Below are positions 43,310-51,469 of a DNA stretch of 64,000 nucleotides, piece by piece. Within the stretch, counting starts at the first letter, position 1. Each line of letters opens with the position of its first letter. The notes beneath the pieces were generated by a model. That model saw only the letters and a list, made by a program, of their open reading frames with translations. It did not search any database and was not told the DNA's origin. This stretch comes from Salinispora cortesiana. GTDB taxonomy: Bacteria > Actinomycetota > Actinomycetes > Mycobacteriales > Micromonosporaceae. The stretch spans positions 1 through 64,000 of the forward strand of contig NZ_AXVR01000003.1 of assembly GCF_000484695.1 (NCBI RefSeq). The letters run 5' to 3'. The position numbers were made by a program, and so were the translations under genes.

Positions 43310-44974
43310 GTGTCTATTGCGTCTGGAGTCGGTGTGGCGCCGTCCGTTGATTCGCCACTCACTGGTCGACAGCAGTCTGTCGTCGAGCAAGTGCGTAGCT
43401 ACGAGTCATATATTGGCGGTCGGGACGTTGCGGGGGAGGGGTGGGTGTACACACTCACCGCTCGTTCGCTGCTCGAGGATGTTTTTACAAGCGTCAATGT
43501 CAAAAGGACACTGGAGCGGAATCCGGAGTCGCCGGCCGCCCTTCATCCGTACGTCGTGGGGCGGTGCGGGGTGGCGACCGTGGCAGACATCGACGCTGCG
43601 GTGGACGCGGCCGTATCCGCGGCACCGGAGTGGGCGGCCACACCGCTGTCCACCCGGATGCGGCTAGGCCCGATGTTTCGTGCCAAGCTCCAGGAGCGGC
43701 GGGAGGAATTCCTGTCGATGTTGATGGCCGAGGCGCATCCGCGGATGCTCGCGGAGTGGGAGCTGTCCTGCTTGGAACAGGTCTACAGCGACGAAAGCTG
43801 CGACTGGTACCGCCAGCAGATGTCAACGGAGTTTGACCACGGGCCCCGCCGGCTGATCGTGCGGCGCTGCCCCGACGGGGTGGTCTGCATCAACCCTCCG
43901 CAGAACGCACCGGCCCCCAGTGCGGCACTGGCGGTCCTCGTCCTGATGGCAGGGAACACCGTCGTGGTGCGCGCCCCCCGCAGCATAGCTCTGAGCACCA
44001 TGTACGTCCTTCGAGAGCTGGTCGCGCCGCTCCTTCGGGAGCTCGGCGCCCCGCCCGGCGCGCTCAATGTCGTCTGCGGTAAACCGCAGCAAACGCTGGA
44101 GCGGTGGCTGGGGCACCCGGGTGTCAACGACATCCTGTATTTCGGTGGGAGCGAGGAGGGGCTGCGCTTCGAGCGGGAATGCGTGGCTCGGGGCAAAAAG
44201 CCCATTCTCGAGCTCGCCGGCAACGACGGGCTCGTGGTCTGGCGAGACGCCGATCTCCGGCTCGCCGCCGAGGCGATCGCCGAGTGCTTCTACGGGTCCG
44301 GCCAGATCTGCATGGTTCCCAACTATGTGCTCGCCCACCCGGCGATCGCCGACGAGTTGCTTGCTCTCGTCCGCGCGGAGGTAGGTAACGTCCGGCCGGG
44401 CTACCCGGAGGACTACGGGGTCTTGCTGTCGCCGGTGCGCCGCAGCGAGAAGTTCTTCCGGCTGCTCAACCAGGCGTTGCAGGAGGGCGCCGAACTGGTC
44501 TGCGGCGGCCGGCGGATTGAGCTAGACGGCACACCCTCCGAAACCGGCGTGTTCCTCGAACCCACCGTGGTGCGGGTCAACGGGCTGCGTGAGGCCCGAT
44601 GCCTGGACGTCGTGCAGCACGAGACGTTCTTTCCGCTTATCCCGTTCGTCGTCGCGGAGCCCGCCAGCGACGAGCTCCTGCTGGAGCGGACCATCGGCTT
44701 TCTCAACGACAACATCTACGGGCTACGCAACTCACTGTGGACCACATCGGCGGACGTGACTGACCGGTTCGTCACCCGGGTGCACAACGGCGGGCTGCTC
44801 AAGGTCAATGACTCTCACATCGGCTTCCTGCCCTACCTGCCCAGTCACGGGGGGACCGGACTCACCGGCGGTGCGTTCGGCGAGGCGAACTACCCCATCC
44901 TTAAGACCTCCCACCTTCAGGGAGTCAGCATCTCTCGTGGTGTCCGTCCGCGCACCGCGGTGTTCGGCGATTAA
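43310..44974 (+). CDS. Aldehyde dehydrogenase superfamily protein (possible acyl reductase)
   Basis: A 554-aa ALDH-fold enzyme, longer than the usual 480-500 by an N-terminal extension of about 80 residues. The general base Glu301 is in ELAGND, the nucleophile Cys334 in GSGQICM, and LNDNIYGLRNSLWT and the C-terminal dimer strand follow. It could oxidise an aldehyde, or work in reverse as an acyl-CoA/ACP reductase giving the aldehyde that the aminotransferase downstream would aminate. The second fits the pathway better but is inference. First gene of the SARP-2 operon; GTG start after GGGAG. Confidence 0.8.
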   Translation: MSIASGVGVAPSVDSPLTGRQQSVVEQVRSYESYIGGRDVAGEGWVYTLTARSLLEDVFTSVNVKRTLERNPESPAALHPYVVGRCGVATVADIDAAVDAAVSAAPEWAATPLSTRMRLGPMFRAKLQERREEFLSMLMAEAHPRMLAEWELSCLEQVYSDESCDWYRQQMSTEFDHGPRRLIVRRCPDGVVCINPPQNAPAPSAALAVLVLMAGNTVVVRAPRSIALSTMYVLRELVAPLLRELGAPPGALNVVCGKPQQTLERWLGHPGVNDILYFGGSEEGLRFERECVARGKKPILELAGNDGLVVWRDADLRLAAEAIAECFYGSGQICMVPNYVLAHPAIADELLALVRAEVGNVRPGYPEDYGVLLSPVRRSEKFFRLLNQALQEGAELVCGGRRIELDGTPSETGVFLEPTVVRVNGLREARCLDVVQHETFFPLIPFVVAEPASDELLLERTIGFLNDNIYGLRNSLWTTSADVTDRFVTRVHNGGLLKVNDSHIGFLPYLPSHGGTGLTGGAFGEANYPILKTSHLQGVSISRGVRPRTAVFGD

Positions 44975-45043
44975 CGGCATCGCCCGGTCCCTTCCCTGCC
45001 GCCGCTCAGTCCCTGCTGCCGCATCATCCGGAGGTAACCGACC

Positions 45044-46186
45044 ATGCGCTCCCTTGACGTCGCCCGCGCAACCTGCGAGACACATCATCCCGGCCTTTGC
45101 GCGTCGCTGGCCGCCACACCGCTGGCCGAGCACGAGTCCCCGCAGAGCAGCTCAATCAAGACGTTCCGCGCACACGGCGGCGCCGGGCTGCTTGTGCCGG
45201 CGGAGGCCGGCGGCGTCGGTGCGAATGCTCTGGACGCGGTACGGGTCGCCCGGGCCGTCTCCTCGTACGCGCCGTCCCTCGGCGCGGCAGTAACCATGCA
45301 CCACTTCACCGCGGCCATGCTGTTCACCCTGGCCGAAACCGCCGGGCGGCTGACCCCGCAGCAGGTCGCATTGCTGCATCGGGTGGCTCCGGAGGGGCTG
45401 CTGATGGCTTCGGGCTGGGCCGAGGGCAAGCCGAACGCGAACATACTCACGCCGAGTGTGACGGCACGTCCGGCACCGGACGGCGGCTATCTGATCAGTG
45501 GCAGCAAGAAACCGTGCAGCCTGTCAGCCTCGATGGATCTGCTGACCGCCAGTGTCGCCCTTCCTGAGGCCGACGGTGGATCGACGTTGGCGGTTCTGCT
45601 TATTCCCGCCGACACCCCTGGCATCTCGGTGAGCCCCTTCTGGGGAACGTCCGTGCTGCCCGCCGCCGAGAGCGACGAGGTCCGGCTTGATGACGTTCAC
45701 GTGCCGGACGAATTGGTTATTCGGACCGTGCCGGATGACCCGCAGCGACTCGACGACCTGCAGAGCTCGGGCTTCGTGTGGTTCGAGATGATGATCACCT
45801 CAGTCTATCTCGGCGTGGTGAGTGCGTTGGTGGAGCAGGTCCTGGCCAGCGGTAAGGGCGCAGTGATGGAGCGGGCGGCGGTTGTCATCGGCCTGGAAGC
45901 GGCGATTGCCGGAGTGGAGGGTGTGGCCCGAGCGGTACTCGACGGGATCAATGGCGACGAGGCGGTCGCCGCCGTGCTGGTCGCCCGCTATGCCGCGCAG
46001 GAGGCGATCGGGCGGGCGGTGGACCTTGCGGTCGAGATGCTCGGTGGCCTGGCCTTTATCCGCTCCAGCGACATCGCCTACTTGGCATCCGCCGCCCGCC
46101 CGCTCGTCTTCCACCCGCCGTCGCGTACGAGTGCGGCCGAAGCGTTGCTCGACTACTTCGCCGGTCGACCGCTGGTGCTGTCCTGA
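45044..46186 (+). CDS. Acyl-CoA dehydrogenase-fold flavoprotein, probable amine N-hydroxylase (VlmH-like)
   Basis: A 380-aa ACAD-superfamily protein that diverges from true dehydrogenases. The N-terminal helices are short, the middle domain reads GWAEGKPNANILTPSVTA and GGYLISGSKKPCSLS, and the C-terminus lacks the EGTSEIQ block with the catalytic Glu. Two-component monooxygenases such as isobutylamine N-hydroxylase (VlmH) and DszC-like enzymes share this form and use FMNH2 from a reductase, and such a reductase is encoded four genes downstream. Predicted to turn the chain-derived amine into a hydroxylamine. Confidence 0.75.
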   Translation: MRSLDVARATCETHHPGLCASLAATPLAEHESPQSSSIKTFRAHGGAGLLVPAEAGGVGANALDAVRVARAVSSYAPSLGAAVTMHHFTAAMLFTLAETAGRLTPQQVALLHRVAPEGLLMASGWAEGKPNANILTPSVTARPAPDGGYLISGSKKPCSLSASMDLLTASVALPEADGGSTLAVLLIPADTPGISVSPFWGTSVLPAAESDEVRLDDVHVPDELVIRTVPDDPQRLDDLQSSGFVWFEMMITSVYLGVVSALVEQVLASGKGAVMERAAVVIGLEAAIAGVEGVARAVLDGINGDEAVAAVLVARYAAQEAIGRAVDLAVEMLGGLAFIRSSDIAYLASAARPLVFHPPSRTSAAEALLDYFAGRPLVLS

Positions 46187-46211
46187 CCACGAGTACGAGA
46201 GGGACACAGCA

Positions 46212-47519
46212 ATGACGATCACGACCAAGGTGCCGGCCCACAGCGCACCCGGCGAATCCAGCGCGGAGGAGCGCACCCTGCGGCTCTACCGGTCGCACCT
46301 GAGCAAGGGCCGAGCGACCCTGGCCGAACTGTTCGGCAGCCACATGGAGGTGGCATCGTCCGGCGCGTGGCTGACGACCAGCGACGGTGAGCGGTTCCTG
46401 AACTGCGGTGGGTACGGGGTGTTCATTATGGGGGCCCGGCACCCCATCGTGATGGAGGCCGTGCTCGACCAACTCCACCGGCATCCGATCGCAACGCGGA
46501 TCCTGCTGGAGCCGACAGTTGCCACCGCGGCCGAGGCGATCGTCTCGGTGACACCGGAGGGCATGGACCGCGTGCACTTCGCGGTGTCGGGTGCCGAAGC
46601 GGTGGAGACCGGGCTCAAGTTGGCCCGCGCACACGGCAAGCGGCACATCGTTGCTGCTGACCGGGGCTATCACGGCAAGTCGCTCGGTGCCCTGTCCGCC
46701 AGTGGCAAGGAGGTCTACCGGAGGCCGTTCGAGCCGCTGCTGCCCCAGGTGTCTCGCGTGCCGTACGGCGATGTCGAGGCGCTGGAGCGGGAGTTGGCTC
46801 TCCGGCCGGGCGAAGCGTGCTTCATTGTTGAGCCGGTGCAGGGCGAGGGCGGAGTCGTCATTCCGCCCCCGGATTACCTGCGTCGTGCCGCGGGGCTGTG
46901 CCGAGACTACGACGCTTTTCTGATCTTCGATGAAGTGCAGACCGGCATGGGTCGGCTCGGGCATTGGTGGGGCGCCGATCTCGCCGGAGTGGAGCCGGAT
47001 GTGCTGCTGGTCGGCAAGGCGCTCGGTGGGGGTGTCCTGCCCGTCTCCGCTGCCGTGGCCAGCCGCCGGGTGTTCGCACCCTTTGACAAGGATCCCTACC
47101 TGCACACCGGGACCTTCTCCGGCGCGCCGGTGCTGATGGCGGCGGTTCAGGGAGCGGTGCAGGCGATCAAGGAGGAGCGCCTGGTCACTCGAGCCATGGA
47201 CTTAGGGCGCAGGCTCCTGCCCGAGATCGAACGGGTCGTTCTGCGGAACTGCGCCGACCTGGTTGTCGAGGTCCGGGGCGAGGGCCTGCTCATCGGGATC
47301 GAACTCATCGAGGGCGGCATCGCCGGTGAACTGCTCATCGAGTTGTTCAACCACGGCATTGTGGCCAACCACTCCATGAACGGCAGCGCCGTCGTCCGCT
47401 TCACCCCGCCGGCGATCCTGACCGACTCCGACGTGAACTTCCTCCTCGAATCGATCGACGGTGCCACCCGCGACCTCGTGGACAAGCGCGCCCGCATGCC
47501 GGAAGGCAGTCTGACATGA
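46212..47519 (+). CDS. Class III PLP-dependent aminotransferase
   Basis: A 435-aa aminotransferase. GVFIMGARHPIVMEAVLDQL, VHFAVSGAEAVETGLKLARA and GYHGKSLGAL are the N-terminal family blocks; IFDEVQTGMGRLG holds the PLP-contacting Asp240, and VLLVGKALGGGVLP the Schiff-base Lys269. It would aminate an aldehyde from the preceding ALDH-like enzyme, giving the amine needed for N-hydroxylation; in valanimycin this amine comes from valine decarboxylation instead. ATG 46212 follows GAGAGGG; the stop overlaps the next ATG. One TTA codon at 47,202. Confidence 0.9.
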   Translation: MTITTKVPAHSAPGESSAEERTLRLYRSHLSKGRATLAELFGSHMEVASSGAWLTTSDGERFLNCGGYGVFIMGARHPIVMEAVLDQLHRHPIATRILLEPTVATAAEAIVSVTPEGMDRVHFAVSGAEAVETGLKLARAHGKRHIVAADRGYHGKSLGALSASGKEVYRRPFEPLLPQVSRVPYGDVEALERELALRPGEACFIVEPVQGEGGVVIPPPDYLRRAAGLCRDYDAFLIFDEVQTGMGRLGHWWGADLAGVEPDVLLVGKALGGGVLPVSAAVASRRVFAPFDKDPYLHTGTFSGAPVLMAAVQGAVQAIKEERLVTRAMDLGRRLLPEIERVVLRNCADLVVEVRGEGLLIGIELIEGGIAGELLIELFNHGIVANHSMNGSAVVRFTPPAILTDSDVNFLLESIDGATRDLVDKRARMPEGSLT

Positions 47520-48013
47520 GAACCGTAAAGCTCGACGCCGGGATACCGGCGACCGCACCACACACGGTCTTCGACCAGATCCTGCGCTTCGAGCGCTACC
47601 CCGAGCTGGCGCCGCATGTCCAGTCGGCGACGGTCCATCAGACCGTACCCGAGCGGACCGGCCGATCAAGTTGGGAGCTGCACTTCCGCAGCGGGTTGCT
47701 GCGGTGGGAGGAGGAAGAACGGTTTCTGCGTGACGAGCTGCTCATTGAGTTCGCACAAACTGACGGGGATTTCGACAGGTTCAGCGGGAGCTGGCAGTTC
47801 AGCAGTCACCTGGACGGCACCGAACTGCAGTTCCGGGCCGAGTTCGACTTCGGCATTCCGAGCCTGGAGGGAATTTTGGACCCGATTGCCGAGCGGGTGA
47901 TCCGCGAGACCGTCGCCTGGGTCGTGGTCGGTCTGTTCGACGGGGTTCGTATCTCGGACGGTGCCCTCAACGACATCGCCGCAGCGACATCCACTCGTGC
48001 TGACTGGAGGTAG
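47516..48013 (+). CDS. SRPBCC (polyketide cyclase/dehydrase-like) protein
   Basis: A 165-aa START-like protein: ATAPHTVFDQILRFERYPELAPHVQS, SSWELHFRSGLLRWEEEE, FSGSWQFSSHLDGTELQF and a long C-terminal helix. The fold binds hydrophobic ligands in a cavity; in this operon it may hold the lipophilic intermediate or help the membrane enzyme that follows. No catalytic residue can be named. ATG overlaps the aminotransferase stop. It ends TAG TGA, two stops in a row. Confidence 0.8.
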   Translation: MRTVKLDAGIPATAPHTVFDQILRFERYPELAPHVQSATVHQTVPERTGRSSWELHFRSGLLRWEEEERFLRDELLIEFAQTDGDFDRFSGSWQFSSHLDGTELQFRAEFDFGIPSLEGILDPIAERVIRETVAWVVVGLFDGVRISDGALNDIAAATSTRADWR

Positions 48014-48017
48014 TGAC

Positions 48018-48515
48018 ATGGATCAGAAGAATCCCTTCGAGACGCCCACCACTTTCCGGCTGCACCGCGCTGAATACGGCGTCGGTTTAGCGGTCAGCAG
48101 CGTACTGCTCGTCATGCACTGGGACGAGGTGCGCTGGCTGCCTGCCATCGCCCTGTTCCTCTACATCGACCTGATCGGCTACATCCCTGGTGCCATTGCC
48201 TTTCACCGGAGCAAGACCAAGCAGATATCCAAGGTCTACTACGTCCTGTACAACATCATGCATAGCATGATCACACAGGCCGCGGTGGTCGGTCTGTGGA
48301 TGTACTTCATCGGACCGGAGTGGGCACTTCTGGTGATCCCCTTCCATCTCTTCGGAGATCGCGCGTTGTTCGGCAACTTCCTCAAGCCATTCGGCCTGCC
48401 GTTCGAGCCGGTCCCGCACCCCATGTACGGCAAAATGATCGAGTCGATCGTGGGGCAAGACACCGGAAGTCGGGCACCCGAAATGAACCCGGTGCCCGCC
48501 GGGTCGAGGCAGTGA
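48018..48515 (+). CDS. Small polytopic His-rich membrane protein, hydrazine synthase candidate (VlmO-like role)
   Basis: A 165-aa membrane protein with about four hydrophobic helices (about 20-34, 40-62, 76-98, 100-112). Histidines 16, 34, 63, 82, 110 and 134 and acidic residues 36, 37, 51 and 114 lie near helix ends, a pattern compatible with a metal site (IAFHRSKTK; IMHS; PFHLFGDR). In the valanimycin pathway a membrane-bound metalloenzyme makes the N-N bond. This is the only membrane protein among the azoxy-type genes and directly precedes the reductase and diiron genes. The role is inferred from context. GGAGG precedes the ATG; TTA codon at 48,087. Confidence 0.65.
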   Translation: MDQKNPFETPTTFRLHRAEYGVGLAVSSVLLVMHWDEVRWLPAIALFLYIDLIGYIPGAIAFHRSKTKQISKVYYVLYNIMHSMITQAAVVGLWMYFIGPEWALLVIPFHLFGDRALFGNFLKPFGLPFEPVPHPMYGKMIESIVGQDTGSRAPEMNPVPAGSRQ

Positions 48516-49183
48516 ATACCGTCGGGTTGGCTGCTCGCCGGTCGGCCGCGTCGGAGGATTCCGGCACGGGTGATCTTGCAGAAGTAGGTCGGTCGTCGGG
48601 AGGGGAACGGACGGCCACGCACCGCAGTGCTGTGCGCCGGATAGCGTCCGCTGTCGCCGTGTTGACCACCAGGACCAACCGGGGACCGCACGGTGTGACG
48701 GTCAGCTCGCTGAGCGCCCTCTCCCGAGAACCTCTGTTGGTCGGGATCTGCCTTCAGCGCCAGTCAGCGTCACTCGCCCTACTCAAGGAGAGCCGGACGT
48801 TTGCGGTCAGCGTGCTGACCGCGTCGCAGGCGGAGCCGGCCCGACGTTTCGCCGATCCCCAACGCCCCCGCGGCCGGGCGCAGTTCGACCTGGTCGATTG
48901 GGAGCCTGATCCCTACAGCGGTGCTCCGCTGATCGCCGACGCGCTGTCCTGGCTGAGCTGCCGGCTCGTGACCACCGCAGCAGCCGGGGACCATGAGCTG
49001 CTGCTGGCTGAGGTGGTCGAGGGTGTGGCCCGGGACGGCCATCCGCTGTTGAACTTTGGCGGCGCCATGGCTGCGGTGACAACCCTGGAGGCAGCGGCGC
49101 CTCCTGCGCATCGCGCTACCCCTGACTTGTCGACGGTAGCGGTTGACACACCACTCACGCGTTGTGAAGGAGAGTCCGGATGA
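48512..49183 (+). CDS. Flavin reductase-like (DIM6/NTAB) protein (VlmR-like role)
   Basis: A 223-aa protein with a variable N-terminus and a flavin-reductase split barrel: SAVRRIASAVAVLTTRT, GVTVSSLSALSREPLLVGICLQ and FAVSVLTASQAEPARRFA, then HELLLAEVVEGVA. It would supply reduced flavin to the ACAD-fold monooxygenase in the same operon, as VlmR does for VlmH. GTG start overlaps the previous stop (GTGA), so translation is coupled. Confidence 0.88.
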   Translation: MNTVGLAARRSAASEDSGTGDLAEVGRSSGGERTATHRSAVRRIASAVAVLTTRTNRGPHGVTVSSLSALSREPLLVGICLQRQSASLALLKESRTFAVSVLTASQAEPARRFADPQRPRGRAQFDLVDWEPDPYSGAPLIADALSWLSCRLVTTAAAGDHELLLAEVVEGVARDGHPLLNFGGAMAAVTTLEAAAPPAHRATPDLSTVAVDTPLTRCEGESG

Positions 49184-50157
49184 CCCGCACCGTCCCGCCG
49201 GAGGCGGACTGGAACGATGCTCCCACACTGCTCGACGGGGCCATGAATCTCGATCTCACCGAGGACCAGTGCGATCTCGCCTACTGGTTGAGCGCCGTCG
49301 CCCAGGGAACGTTGAAGGACCGTGCCGAGAAGGGCTACGCCCCAGCAGCTGAGACCCCCGCGCACATGCGAGAGCCAGGGCCCCTACGTGACGCGCTGAT
49401 CATGGAACTCGGCTACCGATCCGTCGCGGAGGAGAAGGCGACGCGCATCCTGGCGCACTACGTCGCGCAGGCGCCGGGCTTGCCGGAGTTGGAGTTCTAC
49501 ACGACCCAACTGGTGGACGAGGCACGCCACTCGATGGTGTTCCGCAAGCACCTGACCGATCTCGGCATGGCGACGGACGGCCTCGCCCGGGCGGTGGCGG
49601 AGATGTCGGCCGACTACACCAAGGAGATTCTTGAACCGGTCGAGGAATTCGCCGTGCGTACCGTCCGGGACGAAGGCGACTTCATCGGTGGGGTGGCGAT
49701 TTTCACGATCGTCATCGAGGGTGTGCTGGCGCCCGCGGCTGAGTTGAGTGAGCGAAAGTGGCATCGACTGGACCCAGCCGCCAGTGAGATCGCACGCGGC
49801 GCATCCATCGACGAGATACGACACCTCACCGTCGGTAGCTCAATCCTGCGCCGTCACCTCGTCGCGCACCCCGACTACCGGCCTCGGCTGCTCGACATCC
49901 TGCGCCGGGGGCGCCAGCTTTGGGACGACCTCCCGGAAGAGGCGTACGTGATGCGCCGGGAACACCTGTTCCAGGAGGGGATGGGGCAGCACCGTGACCT
50001 GCTCGACGACTACGAGGTCTGGCCGGGCCGGCGACTTCTCGACACGACCCCGGCCGAGCGTTACGCCACCGCCGAGCGGTGGACGGACGAGATGGCGGTG
50101 GTGCGCCTGAACTACATGGGCGTGCCGGAAGCGCTGCCGGTGCTGGGGCTCGCGTGA
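49180..50157 (+). CDS. Ferritin-like diiron oxygenase, azoxy synthase candidate (VlmB-like role)
   Basis: A 325-aa four-helix-bundle protein with a carboxylate-bridged diiron pattern: Glu84/85 in SVAEEKAT, Glu114 and His117 in VDEARH, Glu180 in IVIEG, and Glu212 and His215 in SIDEIRH. This resembles AurF-type N-oxygenases. In valanimycin synthesis a non-haem diiron enzyme oxidises the hydrazine intermediate to the azoxy group, and the same role is proposed here. Start overlaps the reductase stop (ATGA). Confidence 0.85.
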   Translation: MTRTVPPEADWNDAPTLLDGAMNLDLTEDQCDLAYWLSAVAQGTLKDRAEKGYAPAAETPAHMREPGPLRDALIMELGYRSVAEEKATRILAHYVAQAPGLPELEFYTTQLVDEARHSMVFRKHLTDLGMATDGLARAVAEMSADYTKEILEPVEEFAVRTVRDEGDFIGGVAIFTIVIEGVLAPAAELSERKWHRLDPAASEIARGASIDEIRHLTVGSSILRRHLVAHPDYRPRLLDILRRGRQLWDDLPEEAYVMRREHLFQEGMGQHRDLLDDYEVWPGRRLLDTTPAERYATAERWTDEMAVVRLNYMGVPEALPVLGLA

Positions 50158-51212
50158 ACGGCGCAACCGGGCGGGCCGCGGTGATGGCTGGTGTTGGTGC
50201 CTGGCTGCCGCCACGGGTCGTCACCAACGACGACCTGGCCCGTCATCTCGACACCTCCGACGAGTGGATTCGCAGCCGCACCGGGATCGCTCGGCGGCAC
50301 CTGGTCGATCCGGGCACCGCCACCGCCATCCTCGCCACAGAGGCCGGTGTGATGGCACTCAAGTCCGCCGGTTGCGGCGACGTCGATTCCGTGATCGTCG
50401 CCACCACCACGCCGGAACGCCTCTGCCCGGCGACCGCCCCGCAGGTGGCTGCCCGACTCGGACTCGCCGGGATCGCCGCTCACGACGTGTCAGCGGTGTG
50501 CACCGGCTTTCTCTACGGGCTAGCCACCGCGGCGGGGCAGATCGCCACAGGTGTCGCTGAGCGCGTGCTGCTGATCGGGGCTGAAGCCTTTTCGACAATC
50601 ATCAATCCAGCTGACAGAGAGACGGCCGTCATCTTCGGCGACGGTGCCGGTGCGGTGGTGCTGCGGGCCGGTGCTGCCGACGAACCCGGTGCTGTCGGTC
50701 CATGTGTCCTCGGTAGCGACGGGGACCTCAGCGACCTCATCATGGTTCCGGCGGGCGGCTCCGGCCAGCGAGCCAGTGGCCTGGCGGCCCACCCTGACGA
50801 CTACTACTTCCAGATGCGTGGCCGCGACGTCTATCGGCACGCGGTCGAGCGGACCACGGAGGCCGCTGGTGCGGCCCTGGAGCGCGCCGGGTGGCGAGCC
50901 GAGGACGTCGACCGGCTTGTGCCCCACCAGGCGAACGCCCGAATCTGTGCAGCCATCGCGGAACGACTCGGCATTCCACCGGAACGGCAGGCATCCAACA
51001 TCGAGCGGGTGGGTAACACCGCTGCCGCGTCAATCCCGCTACTGCTGACCGAGGACAGCGCCAGAGGGCGGCTCGTACGCGGCGACCGCGTGCTGCTGGC
51101 CGCGTTCGGCGGCGGACTGACCTGGGGAGCCGCCACGCTCACCTGGCCCGAGCTCGGAACCGTCGCCAGCAACATGCCCGGACTGGGCGACCAACCCGTA
51201 GGTGTCGGCTGA
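50154..51212 (+). CDS. Beta-ketoacyl-ACP synthase III (KAS III/FabH-like)
   Basis: A 352-aa KAS III. Catalytic Cys116 in VSAVCTGF, His258 in VPHQAN and Asn288 in GNTAAAS are present; DDLARHLDTSDEWIRSRTGI is the usual opening. It condenses an acyl-CoA starter with malonyl-ACP, probably on the ACP encoded next. Start overlaps the diiron gene stop (GTGA). Confidence 0.92.
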   Translation: MNGATGRAAVMAGVGAWLPPRVVTNDDLARHLDTSDEWIRSRTGIARRHLVDPGTATAILATEAGVMALKSAGCGDVDSVIVATTTPERLCPATAPQVAARLGLAGIAAHDVSAVCTGFLYGLATAAGQIATGVAERVLLIGAEAFSTIINPADRETAVIFGDGAGAVVLRAGAADEPGAVGPCVLGSDGDLSDLIMVPAGGSGQRASGLAAHPDDYYFQMRGRDVYRHAVERTTEAAGAALERAGWRAEDVDRLVPHQANARICAAIAERLGIPPERQASNIERVGNTAAASIPLLLTEDSARGRLVRGDRVLLAAFGGGLTWGAATLTWPELGTVASNMPGLGDQPVGVG

Positions 51213-51238
51213 CCGTCGACTCACGTGAGGAGAAACCA

Positions 51239-51469
51239 ATGTTCGACCGACTGCGCGACGTCATGGTCCGGAAGTTCCAGCTCGAGGCGCCTGAGGTGGT
51301 GCTCGACGCGACACTCAAGGACCTCGAGTTGGACTCGCTGGACGTCGTCGAGCTGAGCCTTGCGATCGAGAAGGAACTCGGCGTGTCTGTCTCCGACGAC
51401 GAACTGTTGCAGGCGGCCGACATTCGGTCGGTCGTCGCGCTGCTCGAGAACCGAACCGCGAGGGTTTGA
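51239..51469 (+). CDS. Acyl carrier protein
   Basis: A 76-aa type II ACP with Ser33 in LELDSLDVVEL as phosphopantetheine site and the family's acidic helix II. Encoded between KAS III and KAS II genes, so it probably carries the chain made by this pair, separate from the ACP domains of the type I PKS. AGGAGAAACC precedes the ATG. Confidence 0.93.
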   Translation: MFDRLRDVMVRKFQLEAPEVVLDATLKDLELDSLDVVELSLAIEKELGVSVSDDELLQAADIRSVVALLENRTARV

